Below, piece by piece: positions 53,451-60,651 of a stretch of 64,000 nucleotides of DNA. Location of the stretch: positions 3,348,001-3,412,000 of the forward strand of contig NZ_JBJKFD010000001.1 in assembly GCF_049723905.1 (NCBI RefSeq), given 5' to 3'. The notes under the pieces were generated by a model. The model was not told where the DNA came from. It ran no database searches and saw only the letters and a program-made list of their open reading frames with translations. Position numbers and translations under genes: made by a program. Positions within the stretch are counted from its first letter, which is position 1, and each line of letters opens with the position of its first letter. Origin of the DNA: G963665185 sp049723905. Lineage in GTDB: Bacteria > Desulfobacterota > Desulfovibrionia > Desulfovibrionales > Desulfovibrionaceae.

Positions 53451-54578
53451 CTACCCCATTCGTTGTGCCGCGCGTTTTTCCAGCTCGCGCAGGCGGCACC
53501 GCGCACCGCGCGACATGGGGTTGAACAGGGCCTTTATGCGGCGGCGCAGGGTGTGGAAACCGCTGTCCTTGTCCACGGAATGCTTTTTCAGGCCGCGCTC
53601 GTGCCAGGCAGCCATGTGGTTGGTTACGGCCTCGGCGTCCTGGGCAATGAGGTCATGGGCCATGGGCAGAAAATCCTCGTTCACGGAAAGTTCGGGCGCC
53701 AGGAAGTCGGCCTCGAACCAGGCCGGGTCCAGCCCCTTGAATATTTGCAGGCTCAGTTCCCGGCAGCGGATAAACCACGGGTCTTCCGGGCCGCTCAGCT
53801 TGGGCGTGATGACCTTGATGTCGCGGAAATAGTTTTCATTGAGGTATTTGATGAGCGGCTTGATCTGCCCGGCCCCCAGCAAAATGCGCTTGGCTTCCAG
53901 AAAATGAGCGATCTGGTGGTCGATTTCCGTTTCCAGCGTGGCGGCCGCGCTTTTGTGGTCCTGCCGGAAATAATAGACGAAGTCCGGGCATTGGGAAAAG
54001 CTGTCCACGTGGGCGAGCATCTCGAACATGAAGCAGACGTCCTGCCCCAGCTTGTAGGGCGGGTGGGCATAGGCGCGCTCTTCTACAAACGAGCGGCGTA
54101 AAATCCAGCGCCAGGCCACCTTGCTTTTCCAGTAGCGGGGATTGGCAAAGGTGGTGCGCGATATGGCCGGATGGTGAAAGTAGCGCCGGGTGTTGAACGT
54201 GGTGGTGGAAAAGACCACGGCATTGCCGCAGACCATGTCCACCTTGTCGCGTTCAGCCGTTTCCAGCATCACGCGGGCCATGTCCGCATCCAGAAAGTCG
54301 TCCGCATCCAGCCAAAAAAGAAATTCCCCGTTCGCCGCATCCTGGCCGGTCTGCCTGGCCTTTCCCGAGCCCTGGTTTGCCTGGTGTATGGCCTTTACCC
54401 GGCTGTCGGCCCTGGCGTAGGCATCGGCTATTTCCCCGGTGCGGTCGGTGGAGCCGTCGTTGACCACGATGACCTCGATATCCTTGCGCGTCTGCCACAG
54501 GCACGATTCGAGCGCGGCAGGCAGCCAGGGCTGCATGTTGTAGCTGGGAACGATGATGCTGAGTGCTGGGTGAGACAT
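53451..54578 (-). CDS. Family 2 glycosyltransferase
   Basis: The 375-aa protein has the GT-A nucleotide-sugar fold: SIIVPSYNMQPWLPAALES at the start, VIVVNDGSTDRT, and the metal-binding WLDADDF. The C-terminal 200 residues vary as in polysaccharide transferases. AGGAA precedes the ATG. A few kilobases away lie manC and gmhB, so surface polysaccharide or LPS assembly is likely, but donor and acceptor are unknown. Confidence 0.88.
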   Translation of the reverse strand: MSHPALSIIVPSYNMQPWLPAALESCLWQTRKDIEVIVVNDGSTDRTGEIADAYARADSRVKAIHQANQGSGKARQTGQDAANGEFLFWLDADDFLDADMARVMLETAERDKVDMVCGNAVVFSTTTFNTRRYFHHPAISRTTFANPRYWKSKVAWRWILRRSFVEERAYAHPPYKLGQDVCFMFEMLAHVDSFSQCPDFVYYFRQDHKSAAATLETEIDHQIAHFLEAKRILLGAGQIKPLIKYLNENYFRDIKVITPKLSGPEDPWFIRCRELSLQIFKGLDPAWFEADFLAPELSVNEDFLPMAHDLIAQDAEAVTNHMAAWHERGLKKHSVDKDSGFHTLRRRIKALFNPMSRGARCRLRELEKRAAQRMG

Positions 54579-54680
54579 TTTTTTCCTGGTGAAGCGTTGG
54601 TGTGACCGGGCCTGTGGAACGGTTGGAGAGTAGCAGGAGGCTGTTTGCGGGAAAAGAGGAAAAAAGTTTTCAAACTATGT

Positions 54681-54701
54681 TGACATTGATAATCGTTTTC
54701 A
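54681..54701. promoter_or_regulatory. Fur-box-like sequence upstream of the DUF2325 gene
   Basis: TTGATAATCGTTTTCA within this stretch matches the GATAATNATTNTCA core of Fur boxes well. It lies about 80 bases before the start codon and overlaps TTGACA-like promoter sequence. Confidence 0.6.
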
Positions 54702-54781
54702 ATAAATACTGAAACAACAGAGCGATTCGGCATTGGCCGACTGGCTCGCCAAACCAAAGAGGGAAGTTTCAGGAGGAAATC

Positions 54782-55060
54782 ATGTGTGGAGCACTCATCG
54801 GTGGAATGGACAGGCTGAAAAGGGAATACATTGATACGGCCAAACGGCACGGAGTTGAGCTCAAAGTGTTCACTGGCAAGGAAAACAAAATCCACGGCAA
54901 GCTCGGCAACCCCAATTTTCTCATCATGTTCACCAACAAAGTTTCGCACGAAGCCCGCCGCAGCGTGATGAGTCACGCCAAGTCCCAGAGAATTCCCGTA
55001 TACATGATGCATTCCTGTGGTGTGTCGAGTCTCGACAATTGCCTCAAGGAACAAGTTTAA
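54782..55060 (+). CDS. DUF2325-domain protein
   Basis: The 92-aa protein begins MCGALIGGMDRLKREYIDTAKRHGVELKVF and holds the DUF2325 pattern with a nucleotide-like GGMDRL turn and a later TNKVSHEARRSVMSHAK block. It ends with HSCGVSSLDNCL. Cysteines at residues 2, 79 and 87 are potential metal ligands. A GGAGGAA ribosome binding site precedes the ATG. The Fur-like box suggests iron control; the function is not known to me. Confidence 0.8.
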   Translation: MCGALIGGMDRLKREYIDTAKRHGVELKVFTGKENKIHGKLGNPNFLIMFTNKVSHEARRSVMSHAKSQRIPVYMMHSCGVSSLDNCLKEQV

Positions 55061-55066
55061 TCCTTT

Positions 55067-55187
55067 GGCTGCTGAAAAAGGCACGCTGGCGGCGTTGCTG
55101 CAAAATTTTTAACCCCTCGCGTATGGAAGAATACGCTTCGGTGTTTAAAATTTCTCGCGCCTTGCCCCCGCACCTTTTTGAGCAGCC
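55067..55187. repeat. Element A, copy 5
   Basis: Outer stem GGCTGCTGAAAAAGG / CCTTTTTGAGCAGCC, middle stem AAATTTTTAA / TTAAAATTT, central stem GCGTAT / ATACGC; linkers GGCGGCGTTGCTGC and CGCGCCTTGC. It is the most regular copy of the family. Confidence 0.88.
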
Positions 55188-55220
55188 CGCGACGTTGGGC
55201 AGGGAAGAACAGCCCGTGAA

Positions 55221-55385
55221 GTTGGGCAGGGAAGAAGGTCCTTGCGAAGGTCGGTAGAGAAGGAAGGCCCGCAACGTTGGGCAGGGAAGAAGATCCCTGC
55301 GAAGGTCGGTAGAGAAGGAAGGCCTGCGACGTTGGGCAGGGAAGAAGATCCCTGCGAAGGTCGGTAGGTCTAAGCAGCCTAAGAA
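55221..55385 (+). repeat. Tandem 55-bp repeats
   Basis: A unit starting GTTGGGCAGGGAAGAAG repeats with exact 55-base spacing at 55221, 55276 and 55331, with a diverged start at 55386 and a half unit at 55194. The unit contains TCCCTGCGAAGG and TCGGTAGAGAAGGAAGGCC. No reading frame runs through it convincingly. Confidence 0.85.
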
Positions 55386-55611
55386 GTTGGGCAGGCTTGA
55401 AGAGCCCGACAACCGAATGTGTGAAGGAGCTATTGAATGTATGGGCCCCAAGGTGTGTGCCATGTTTGGACGGACAGCAGGGGGGTTGTCCGAACAATCT
55501 GCGGGACCAGCCCTTGGAAGAAATTTCGGCTTTTCAAAGGTGTCAGGCGTTTGCAATTTTTATCCTGCCCCGCGTTTGGTGGCGCGGCAGGCAGAGCAAA
55601 GGGGAGCGGCT

Positions 55612-55776
55612 ATGACCAACAATTCCAGTGCATCCATTTCTTCGCTGCACAAAAAATACTTTTTGCGTAGTGCCTTTTCCGGCTGGGCTGGCGAGGACAA
55701 ATCGCATCATGTGGCGGATAAAAATGGAAACGAGGCAATGAGCAAGCGCCCAGCAGACAAGTCGGCAGGCTGCTGA
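55612..55776 (+). CDS. Possible small protein, unknown
   Basis: A 54-codon frame starts with ATG after GGGGAGCGG, encoding a hydrophilic protein with a Ser-rich N-terminus. The rest of 55386-55892 has no other gene. An element A-like 5-prime fragment at 55768-55800 overlaps the end, which weakens the case. Confidence 0.3.
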   Translation: MTNNSSASISSLHKKYFLRSAFSGWAGEDKSHHVADKNGNEAMSKRPADKSAGC

Positions 55777-55803
55777 AAACAGCAGGCTGGCGGCATCAGC
55801 TTT

Positions 55804-55855
55804 CAAAACATAGGCCCCTTGCGGAGAATCTCCTCCGCAAGGGGCCTATGTTTTG
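55804..55855 (-). terminator. Terminator of manC
   Basis: A 23-bp perfect stem (CAAAACATAGGCCCCTTGCG and further bases) with a short loop lies beyond the manC stop codon. Confidence 0.8.
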
Positions 55856-55892
55856 GTGGTGGCCGGAAACGGCCGATGTGCGAAAAAGAGGG

Positions 55893-57296
55893 CTAAACCT
55901 TGGAATCGCGTCCGTACACGTCTTCCAGCCGGACAATGTCGTCCTCGCCCAGGTAGCCGCCGGTCTGGATTTCAATAATTTCCAGCGGAATCTTGCCGGG
56001 GTTTTCCAGCCTGTGCACGTTGCCCAGGGGGATGTAGGTGGACTGGTCCTCGGTAAGCAGAAATTCCTTGTCGCCGTTGGTCACCTTGGCTGTGCCGCTC
56101 ACCACTATCCAATGTTCGGAGCGGTGGTGGTGCATCTGCAACGAGAGCACCTGCCCGGGCTTGACCGTTAGCCGTTTGACCTGGAAGCGGTTTTCAATGT
56201 CGATGCTTTCAAACGATCCCCACGGCCTGTAGACCTTGCTGTGCACCTCGGCTTCGGACCGTCCCATGCTTTTCAGCCGCGTGGAAACGGCCTTGACCTG
56301 CTGGGCCTTGTCCTTGTCCGCCACCAGAATGGCGTCGGGCGTTTCAATCACGATCATGTTGCGCAGCCCCACGGCGGCCAGCAGACGTTTTTCCGCGTGC
56401 AGATAGCAGTCCTGCGTATCTTCGGTAAGCACGTCGCCCAGCAGCACGTTGCCCTGTCCGTCCTTTTCCCCGGCATCGTACAGGGAACTCCACGAGCCCA
56501 GGTCGCTCCAGCTGGTCTGCAAGGGCACCATGGCGCCCCTGTCCGTCTTTTCCATCACGGCGTAGTCCACGGAATTGGCCGGGCTGGCCTTGAAAAGCTG
56601 CTCGTCCAGGCGGATGAAGTCCAGGTCCTCGTAGCGTTGTTCCACGGTCTTGCGGCAGGCCTCCAGCATGTCCGGGGCATGTTTTGCCAGTTCTTCCAAA
56701 AACGTCCCGGCACGAAACAGGAACATGCCGCTGTTCCAATAGTAGTTTCCCTGTTCCAGATAGGATTCGGCGGTCTTCCGGTCGGGTTTTTCCACAAACG
56801 AGGCCACGCGAAAACCTTCCTCCACCGCGTCGCCCTTGCGGATGTAGCCGTACCCCGTCTCCGGGGTGGTGGGGGCGACTCCGAAGGTCACCAGCAGGTT
56901 CTTTGCGGCCAGCTTTTCCGCCTGGCGCACGGCTTCGTGAAAGGCGGCGTTGTCCTGGATGACGTGGTCGGCGGGCATAACCAGCAGCATGTCGTCCGGG
57001 GCGCTGAGCATGGCGCTGATGGTCACGGCCGGGGCCGTGTCGCGTCCCGCGGGTTCCAGCACAATGTCGCCCTGCATGTGGATAACCTGCAACTGTTCGG
57101 CCACGATGAAGCGGTGGTCGTTGCTGCAGATGATCAGTGGCGGCAGGGTGTTTTCCAGGTCGCGGATGCGTTCCGCGGTTTGTTGAAAAAGCGTGGTCTT
57201 GCCGCCCACGCCGAGATACTGCTTGGGATATTGTTCGCGCGACAGCGGCCAGAGCCTGCTGCCTTTGCCGCCGCTGAGGATGACTGGCTTGATCAT
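55893..57296 (-). CDS. manC: Mannose-1-phosphate guanylyltransferase / mannose-6-phosphate isomerase
   Basis: The 467-aa bifunctional enzyme makes GDP-mannose. The nucleotidyltransferase motif is VILSGGKGSRLWPLSREQYPKQ, followed by VMPADHVI and FVEKPDR. The C-terminal cupin isomerase domain includes RPWGSFESIDIENRFQVKRL and QMHHHRSEHWIVVSGTA, with the metal-binding His/Glu set. AAAGGA precedes ATG 57296, and the 39 upstream codons are not homologous. It is transcribed with gmhB as neighbour, in a sugar-nucleotide context. Confidence 0.96.
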   Translation of the reverse strand: MIKPVILSGGKGSRLWPLSREQYPKQYLGVGGKTTLFQQTAERIRDLENTLPPLIICSNDHRFIVAEQLQVIHMQGDIVLEPAGRDTAPAVTISAMLSAPDDMLLVMPADHVIQDNAAFHEAVRQAEKLAAKNLLVTFGVAPTTPETGYGYIRKGDAVEEGFRVASFVEKPDRKTAESYLEQGNYYWNSGMFLFRAGTFLEELAKHAPDMLEACRKTVEQRYEDLDFIRLDEQLFKASPANSVDYAVMEKTDRGAMVPLQTSWSDLGSWSSLYDAGEKDGQGNVLLGDVLTEDTQDCYLHAEKRLLAAVGLRNMIVIETPDAILVADKDKAQQVKAVSTRLKSMGRSEAEVHSKVYRPWGSFESIDIENRFQVKRLTVKPGQVLSLQMHHHRSEHWIVVSGTAKVTNGDKEFLLTEDQSTYIPLGNVHRLENPGKIPLEIIEIQTGGYLGEDDIVRLEDVYGRDSKV

Positions 57297-57411
57297 GCTG
57301 TGTTCCTTTTCGAAAAAGACGTTGTTTGCCTGCGCTCCGTCCGGCGGAGCAACGCTGAAAAAATACCATCGTTGGCTGCCGCGGACAACAGCGATGGCTC
57401 GGAAATTCTGC

Positions 57412-57474
57412 ACTGGCCATTCGGGCCATTCGGGCCGGTCAGACTGGTCGGGCCATTCGGGCCATTCGAGCTAG
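57412..57474 (-). repeat. 9-bp tandem repeat between manC and gmhB
   Basis: TCGGGCCAT and close variants occur about seven times in line, ending one base past the gmhB stop codon. On the coding strand of these genes the unit reads ATGGCCCGA. Confidence 0.8.
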
Positions 57475-57475
57475 T

Positions 57476-58042
57476 TCAGCCCTTTGGGGCCAGGGCGCAA
57501 ATCCACTCCGCAGCCTGCCCCAGGTCGTCGGCCACATAATCGGGCGCGCAGGCGTTGGCCGCTTCCTGTTTTGCGCCGTACCCGGTGCGTACCAGCACGG
57601 TGCGCAGGCCGCACTTGCGCCCGAAAGCCACGTCACAGGCCTTGTCGCCCACCATGAAGCTTTGTTCCGGGACCATGCCGTAGTGTTGCATGGCCTGGTT
57701 GCCCATGCCGGGCAGGGGCTTGCGGCAGTCGCACCCGGTTTCGCCGGGCTTTGGCGGCGCATGCGGGCAGAACAGAAAACCGTCCAGCACAACGCCCTGG
57801 GCGCGCAGAATCTCCTCCAGACGGGCGTGCACGGCGTGCATGGCCTCCTGGGTAAAGTACCCCCGCCCAATGCCGGATTGGTTGGTCACCACCAGCAGGC
57901 CGAAGCCGCTTTCCCGCAGTTTGCGCAGGCCCAAGGCCGCACCGGGCAGCAGCTCCACCCCGTCGGGGTCGGACAGGTAGTGCCTGTCGTGGATAATGGT
58001 TCCGTCGCGGTCCAGCAGAACGAAGGCGTGGCGTGAAGACAT
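57476..58042 (-). CDS. gmhB: D-glycero-beta-D-manno-heptose 1,7-bisphosphate 7-phosphatase-type HAD hydrolase
   Basis: The 188-aa HAD phosphatase has the nucleophile motif LLDRDGTI, a second motif VVTNQSGIGRGYF, and a zinc-binding loop CPHAPPKPGETGCDCRKP, which marks the GmhB/HisB-N group. MVGDKACDVAFG is the last HAD motif. It removes phosphate in the making of ADP-heptose for LPS. AGGGGCC precedes ATG 58042. A histidinol phosphatase role is less likely given the context. Confidence 0.9.
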   Translation of the reverse strand: MSSRHAFVLLDRDGTIIHDRHYLSDPDGVELLPGAALGLRKLRESGFGLLVVTNQSGIGRGYFTQEAMHAVHARLEEILRAQGVVLDGFLFCPHAPPKPGETGCDCRKPLPGMGNQAMQHYGMVPEQSFMVGDKACDVAFGRKCGLRTVLVRTGYGAKQEAANACAPDYVADDLGQAAEWICALAPKG

Positions 58043-58195
58043 GAAGGCCCCTGTTTGAGTGTGTCCGGAGGTCTTGAACGCCGGGAGTATAGGGCGGGGA
58101 GGAAGTGCTGGCAAGGCCTGCGGCGGGTCGGGGCTGTGGCGGGTCTGGGCGGAGATGGGGCCGGGTTGTGGCCGGGGGAGCGGAGCTTTGGGAAG

Positions 58196-59368
58196 CTACA
58201 CCGCCATGGCGCGAGCGTGGATGGCGGCGGTGATTTTGTTGACGGTTTTTTCCGGCAGGTATTGGCGGTTCTGGTCCACATAGGCAAGCCAAGCTTTGAC
58301 AAGCAGCCCCATGTGGCAGGAGGAAAAGGGGGCTACGGCTGGCCGGTCGGACGTGCTGAGGATCTTATTGACCTTGCGGATGAAAAACATGCGCCGGGTT
58401 TCGCTTTCCAGCCCCATTAGAATGTACAGGACAAAGCGCGCCAGAAACTGGACGACCTGTTCGTCCTTGTAAAATGTTTGCAGCATGGCCCTGCCTGGCT
58501 TGTCCGTGCCGCAGAATCCGGTCATGGAGGTAAGGAATTTCGCGTTGACGCGCCGGTATTTTTCTTCGCCGAAAACCAGGGCCTTGAGCACACACAAAAT
58601 GGGGCCGCAGTATTCGCGAGGGAAAAGAACCGCTCCGGCCGGAAGTTCGTCGTTGCATCCGGCAATGTGGTAGCAGAGGTCCAGCGGGTACAGCAGGCCG
58701 CGTCCGAACGGGTCCACAATGCGGTAGCAGGTGGGCGGACAGGCCGAGGCTTCCTTGGGGAGCGGTTTCCCGTGGCCCGGCGTGTTGCCCGCAAGAAGAT
58801 CACCGGACGCGAACAAATCACCTGGCAGGGGGATGTTGCCCAGGTTGCTGCGGTGCTTGCCGTAAAAGTCCACAAGGGTGGTGTTGAGCTGGTGAAAATG
58901 GCTGGCCGCGCGTTGGGACATGTCCTTGCAGAAGTCCGCTCCGGCCCGTCTGACCAGCTTGTCCTTGGCCGTGTCCTTGCTGCGGGCCGTGAAAAACGGA
59001 GCCGAGTGGCGGATGAAGGCCTTTTCCAGCTCGCAGCCGAGGTAGTGGCAAGCTTCCTTCATGGAAGTGGAAGCCCGGCGTACGGCCTGGTCCGGGGGCA
59101 GGTTTTCCCTGAACACGTTCTGGCAGATGAAAAGCTTTTTTTTGACGATAACGTTTCTGCCTGCTCCGGCAGCCTCTTCCTTGAAGCCGCCGCACAGGTC
59201 GTTGACCGTGTTGCTGTCCAGGGGGATGCCCTGTTCCGAGGCCAGACGGCACAGATAAAAACGAAAGCGCGTGGCGGCCATGGAGGTGACTGCCTCGTGC
59301 GTGGTGCTGATTGCGAGTTTGAGCTTGAGAACGTCGGCCTGTGGTGGCCGCTGCTCGTCGGATGCCAT
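58196..59368 (-). CDS. Protein of unknown function
   Basis: The predicted product has 390 residues with no signal peptide or membrane segment. It is rich in Lys, Arg, Cys and aromatic residues. Notable are a CHYLGCELEKAF stretch, a possible Cys/His cluster (CPPTCYRIVDPFGRG, then YHIAGC) and a long basic C-terminus. GGAG precedes ATG 59368; ATG 59446 would add 26 residues. The very long open frame further upstream is shadow of the phosphatase gene. I do not recognise a family. It follows the phosphatase gene on the same strand after 220 bases. Confidence 0.65.
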   Translation of the reverse strand: MASDEQRPPQADVLKLKLAISTTHEAVTSMAATRFRFYLCRLASEQGIPLDSNTVNDLCGGFKEEAAGAGRNVIVKKKLFICQNVFRENLPPDQAVRRASTSMKEACHYLGCELEKAFIRHSAPFFTARSKDTAKDKLVRRAGADFCKDMSQRAASHFHQLNTTLVDFYGKHRSNLGNIPLPGDLFASGDLLAGNTPGHGKPLPKEASACPPTCYRIVDPFGRGLLYPLDLCYHIAGCNDELPAGAVLFPREYCGPILCVLKALVFGEEKYRRVNAKFLTSMTGFCGTDKPGRAMLQTFYKDEQVVQFLARFVLYILMGLESETRRMFFIRKVNKILSTSDRPAVAPFSSCHMGLLVKAWLAYVDQNRQYLPEKTVNKITAAIHARAMAV

Positions 59369-59592
59369 GGTCTGCTCCGCCGCTAGGCTGGTGGTATGGG
59401 AAATTCGGAAAGGCCCGACACTATTTTTCCCGGGTGACATTTGCATGGCGATTCTCTTGAAAATCTGGGGCGATAGGATGCGTGGAGCGTCTGGCCGGGC
59501 AGAGACGGAACAAACAAACCGCGCGGCCTTGGCAGGCGGCCCGACGACATCAGAAGGGAAAACAGGGAAAGAAGGGAAAGCAGGGGGAAGAG

Positions 59593-60651
59593 CTATCTGC
59601 GTCCGTGGGTGAGCAGCACGTGGAAAAATTCCTGCACATAGCGGCCGGAAACCACGTCCGGCAGGGTAAAGTGCAATCCTTCCTTGGGTACGAAAATTCC
59701 GGCAAAGGCCATGAGCACGTCGTTGGACAGAACATCCAGGGCGGGGCTGGCCAGTTCGTTCCACAGCCGTTCCGAAATGTCGTAGTCCGCATCGTGCAGG
59801 CGGCATTGCAGCGGGCGGAAGTCGTACAGCGAACATTGGCCGTAGGAAAGCAGGGGACATTCGCCTCCGGCTGCGGAAAGACAGGCGTCGGTGTCGGCCA
59901 GCCCCTGGTCCCTCCTGGCCCTGTTCTCGTGGCGGATGCGCTCCATGGCCCGTTCCATCAGCACCTGACGTTCGGGACTGGCCAGGGTCAGGTTGATCTT
60001 GTGGGTCAGGTAGACCGCTTCGACCAGCACCAGGCTGACCGGCGTGGTGCAGCAGCGGGAATGGTCGCGGCCGCAGCGCGGCTGGTCCCAATGCAGTCCG
60101 GCCTCGTACTCTACATGTTTTACAAGCACTTCATAGTCTTCGAAAAAAGGGGAGAGGTCCACGGCGCAATGGTTTTCCAGGGACGGCTCGCGGATGGTCA
60201 GCCGTGGGGAGCTGCGTCCGTATTTGCGCACGGCCCACCACTGCCTGAAATTGGCGGGCTTGGCCTTGAGGTTGCGCATGGTGCGCGAGGAGAGCTTGTG
60301 CCCCATGCCCCGGCGCAGCAGATAGGCGTTGAGCACCGTGCCGGTGCGCCCAATGCCGTGGCGACAGTGGATGAGCACCTTCTTGCCCAGATAGATGGCC
60401 TCGTCCAGCCATTCCAGGGCTTTTTCCAGGGCCGCCGGGTCCGGGGCCTCCTCGTCGGCCACAGGCAGGTAGTAGACCTCGAACCCTTCCTCGGCTTCTA
60501 TCTCGTGCAGTTCGCAGAATTCCCCGCACAAGTTGAGAATGCAGGTGATGCCCTGTTCGCGCAGGGATTCCAGCTGCGCTAAGGACATGGGCGCGTGGCC
60601 CACGGCCAGCTGGTCCGAAACCCAGGTGGGTGTGTAGGCCGGGCCGTTCAT
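59593..60651 (-). CDS. Dual-specificity/tyrosine-type phosphatase fused to a YkgJ-like Cys cluster domain
   Basis: The 352-aa protein has a phosphatase domain (1 to about 140) with the P-loop IHCRHGIGRTG: Cys96 nucleophile, Arg102, and Asp66 as likely acid. A second domain (about 180-300) holds RCGRDHSRCC, CPLLSYGQCSLYDFRPLQCRLHD, the Cys spacing of YkgJ-type zinc/iron-chelating proteins. The start overlaps the end of the PEP-synthase-like gene by four bases, so it is translationally coupled. The fusion and operon point to a phosphorelay or phosphoprotein role; the substrate is unknown. Confidence 0.82.
   Translation of the reverse strand: MNGPAYTPTWVSDQLAVGHAPMSLAQLESLREQGITCILNLCGEFCELHEIEAEEGFEVYYLPVADEEAPDPAALEKALEWLDEAIYLGKKVLIHCRHGIGRTGTVLNAYLLRRGMGHKLSSRTMRNLKAKPANFRQWWAVRKYGRSSPRLTIREPSLENHCAVDLSPFFEDYEVLVKHVEYEAGLHWDQPRCGRDHSRCCTTPVSLVLVEAVYLTHKINLTLASPERQVLMERAMERIRHENRARRDQGLADTDACLSAAGGECPLLSYGQCSLYDFRPLQCRLHDADYDISERLWNELASPALDVLSNDVLMAFAGIFVPKEGLHFTLPDVVSGRYVQEFFHVLLTHGRR

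Noticed and set aside
55191..55400. CRISPR array
   Set aside because: The 55-bp units are contiguous tandem repeats without unique spacers, and no cas genes are present anywhere in the window.
59369..60091. N-terminal extension of the unknown protein at 58196 to 631 residues
   Set aside because: The added part is Arg/Pro-rich shadow of the phosphatase gene; a GGAG-preceded ATG at 59368 gives a normal protein.
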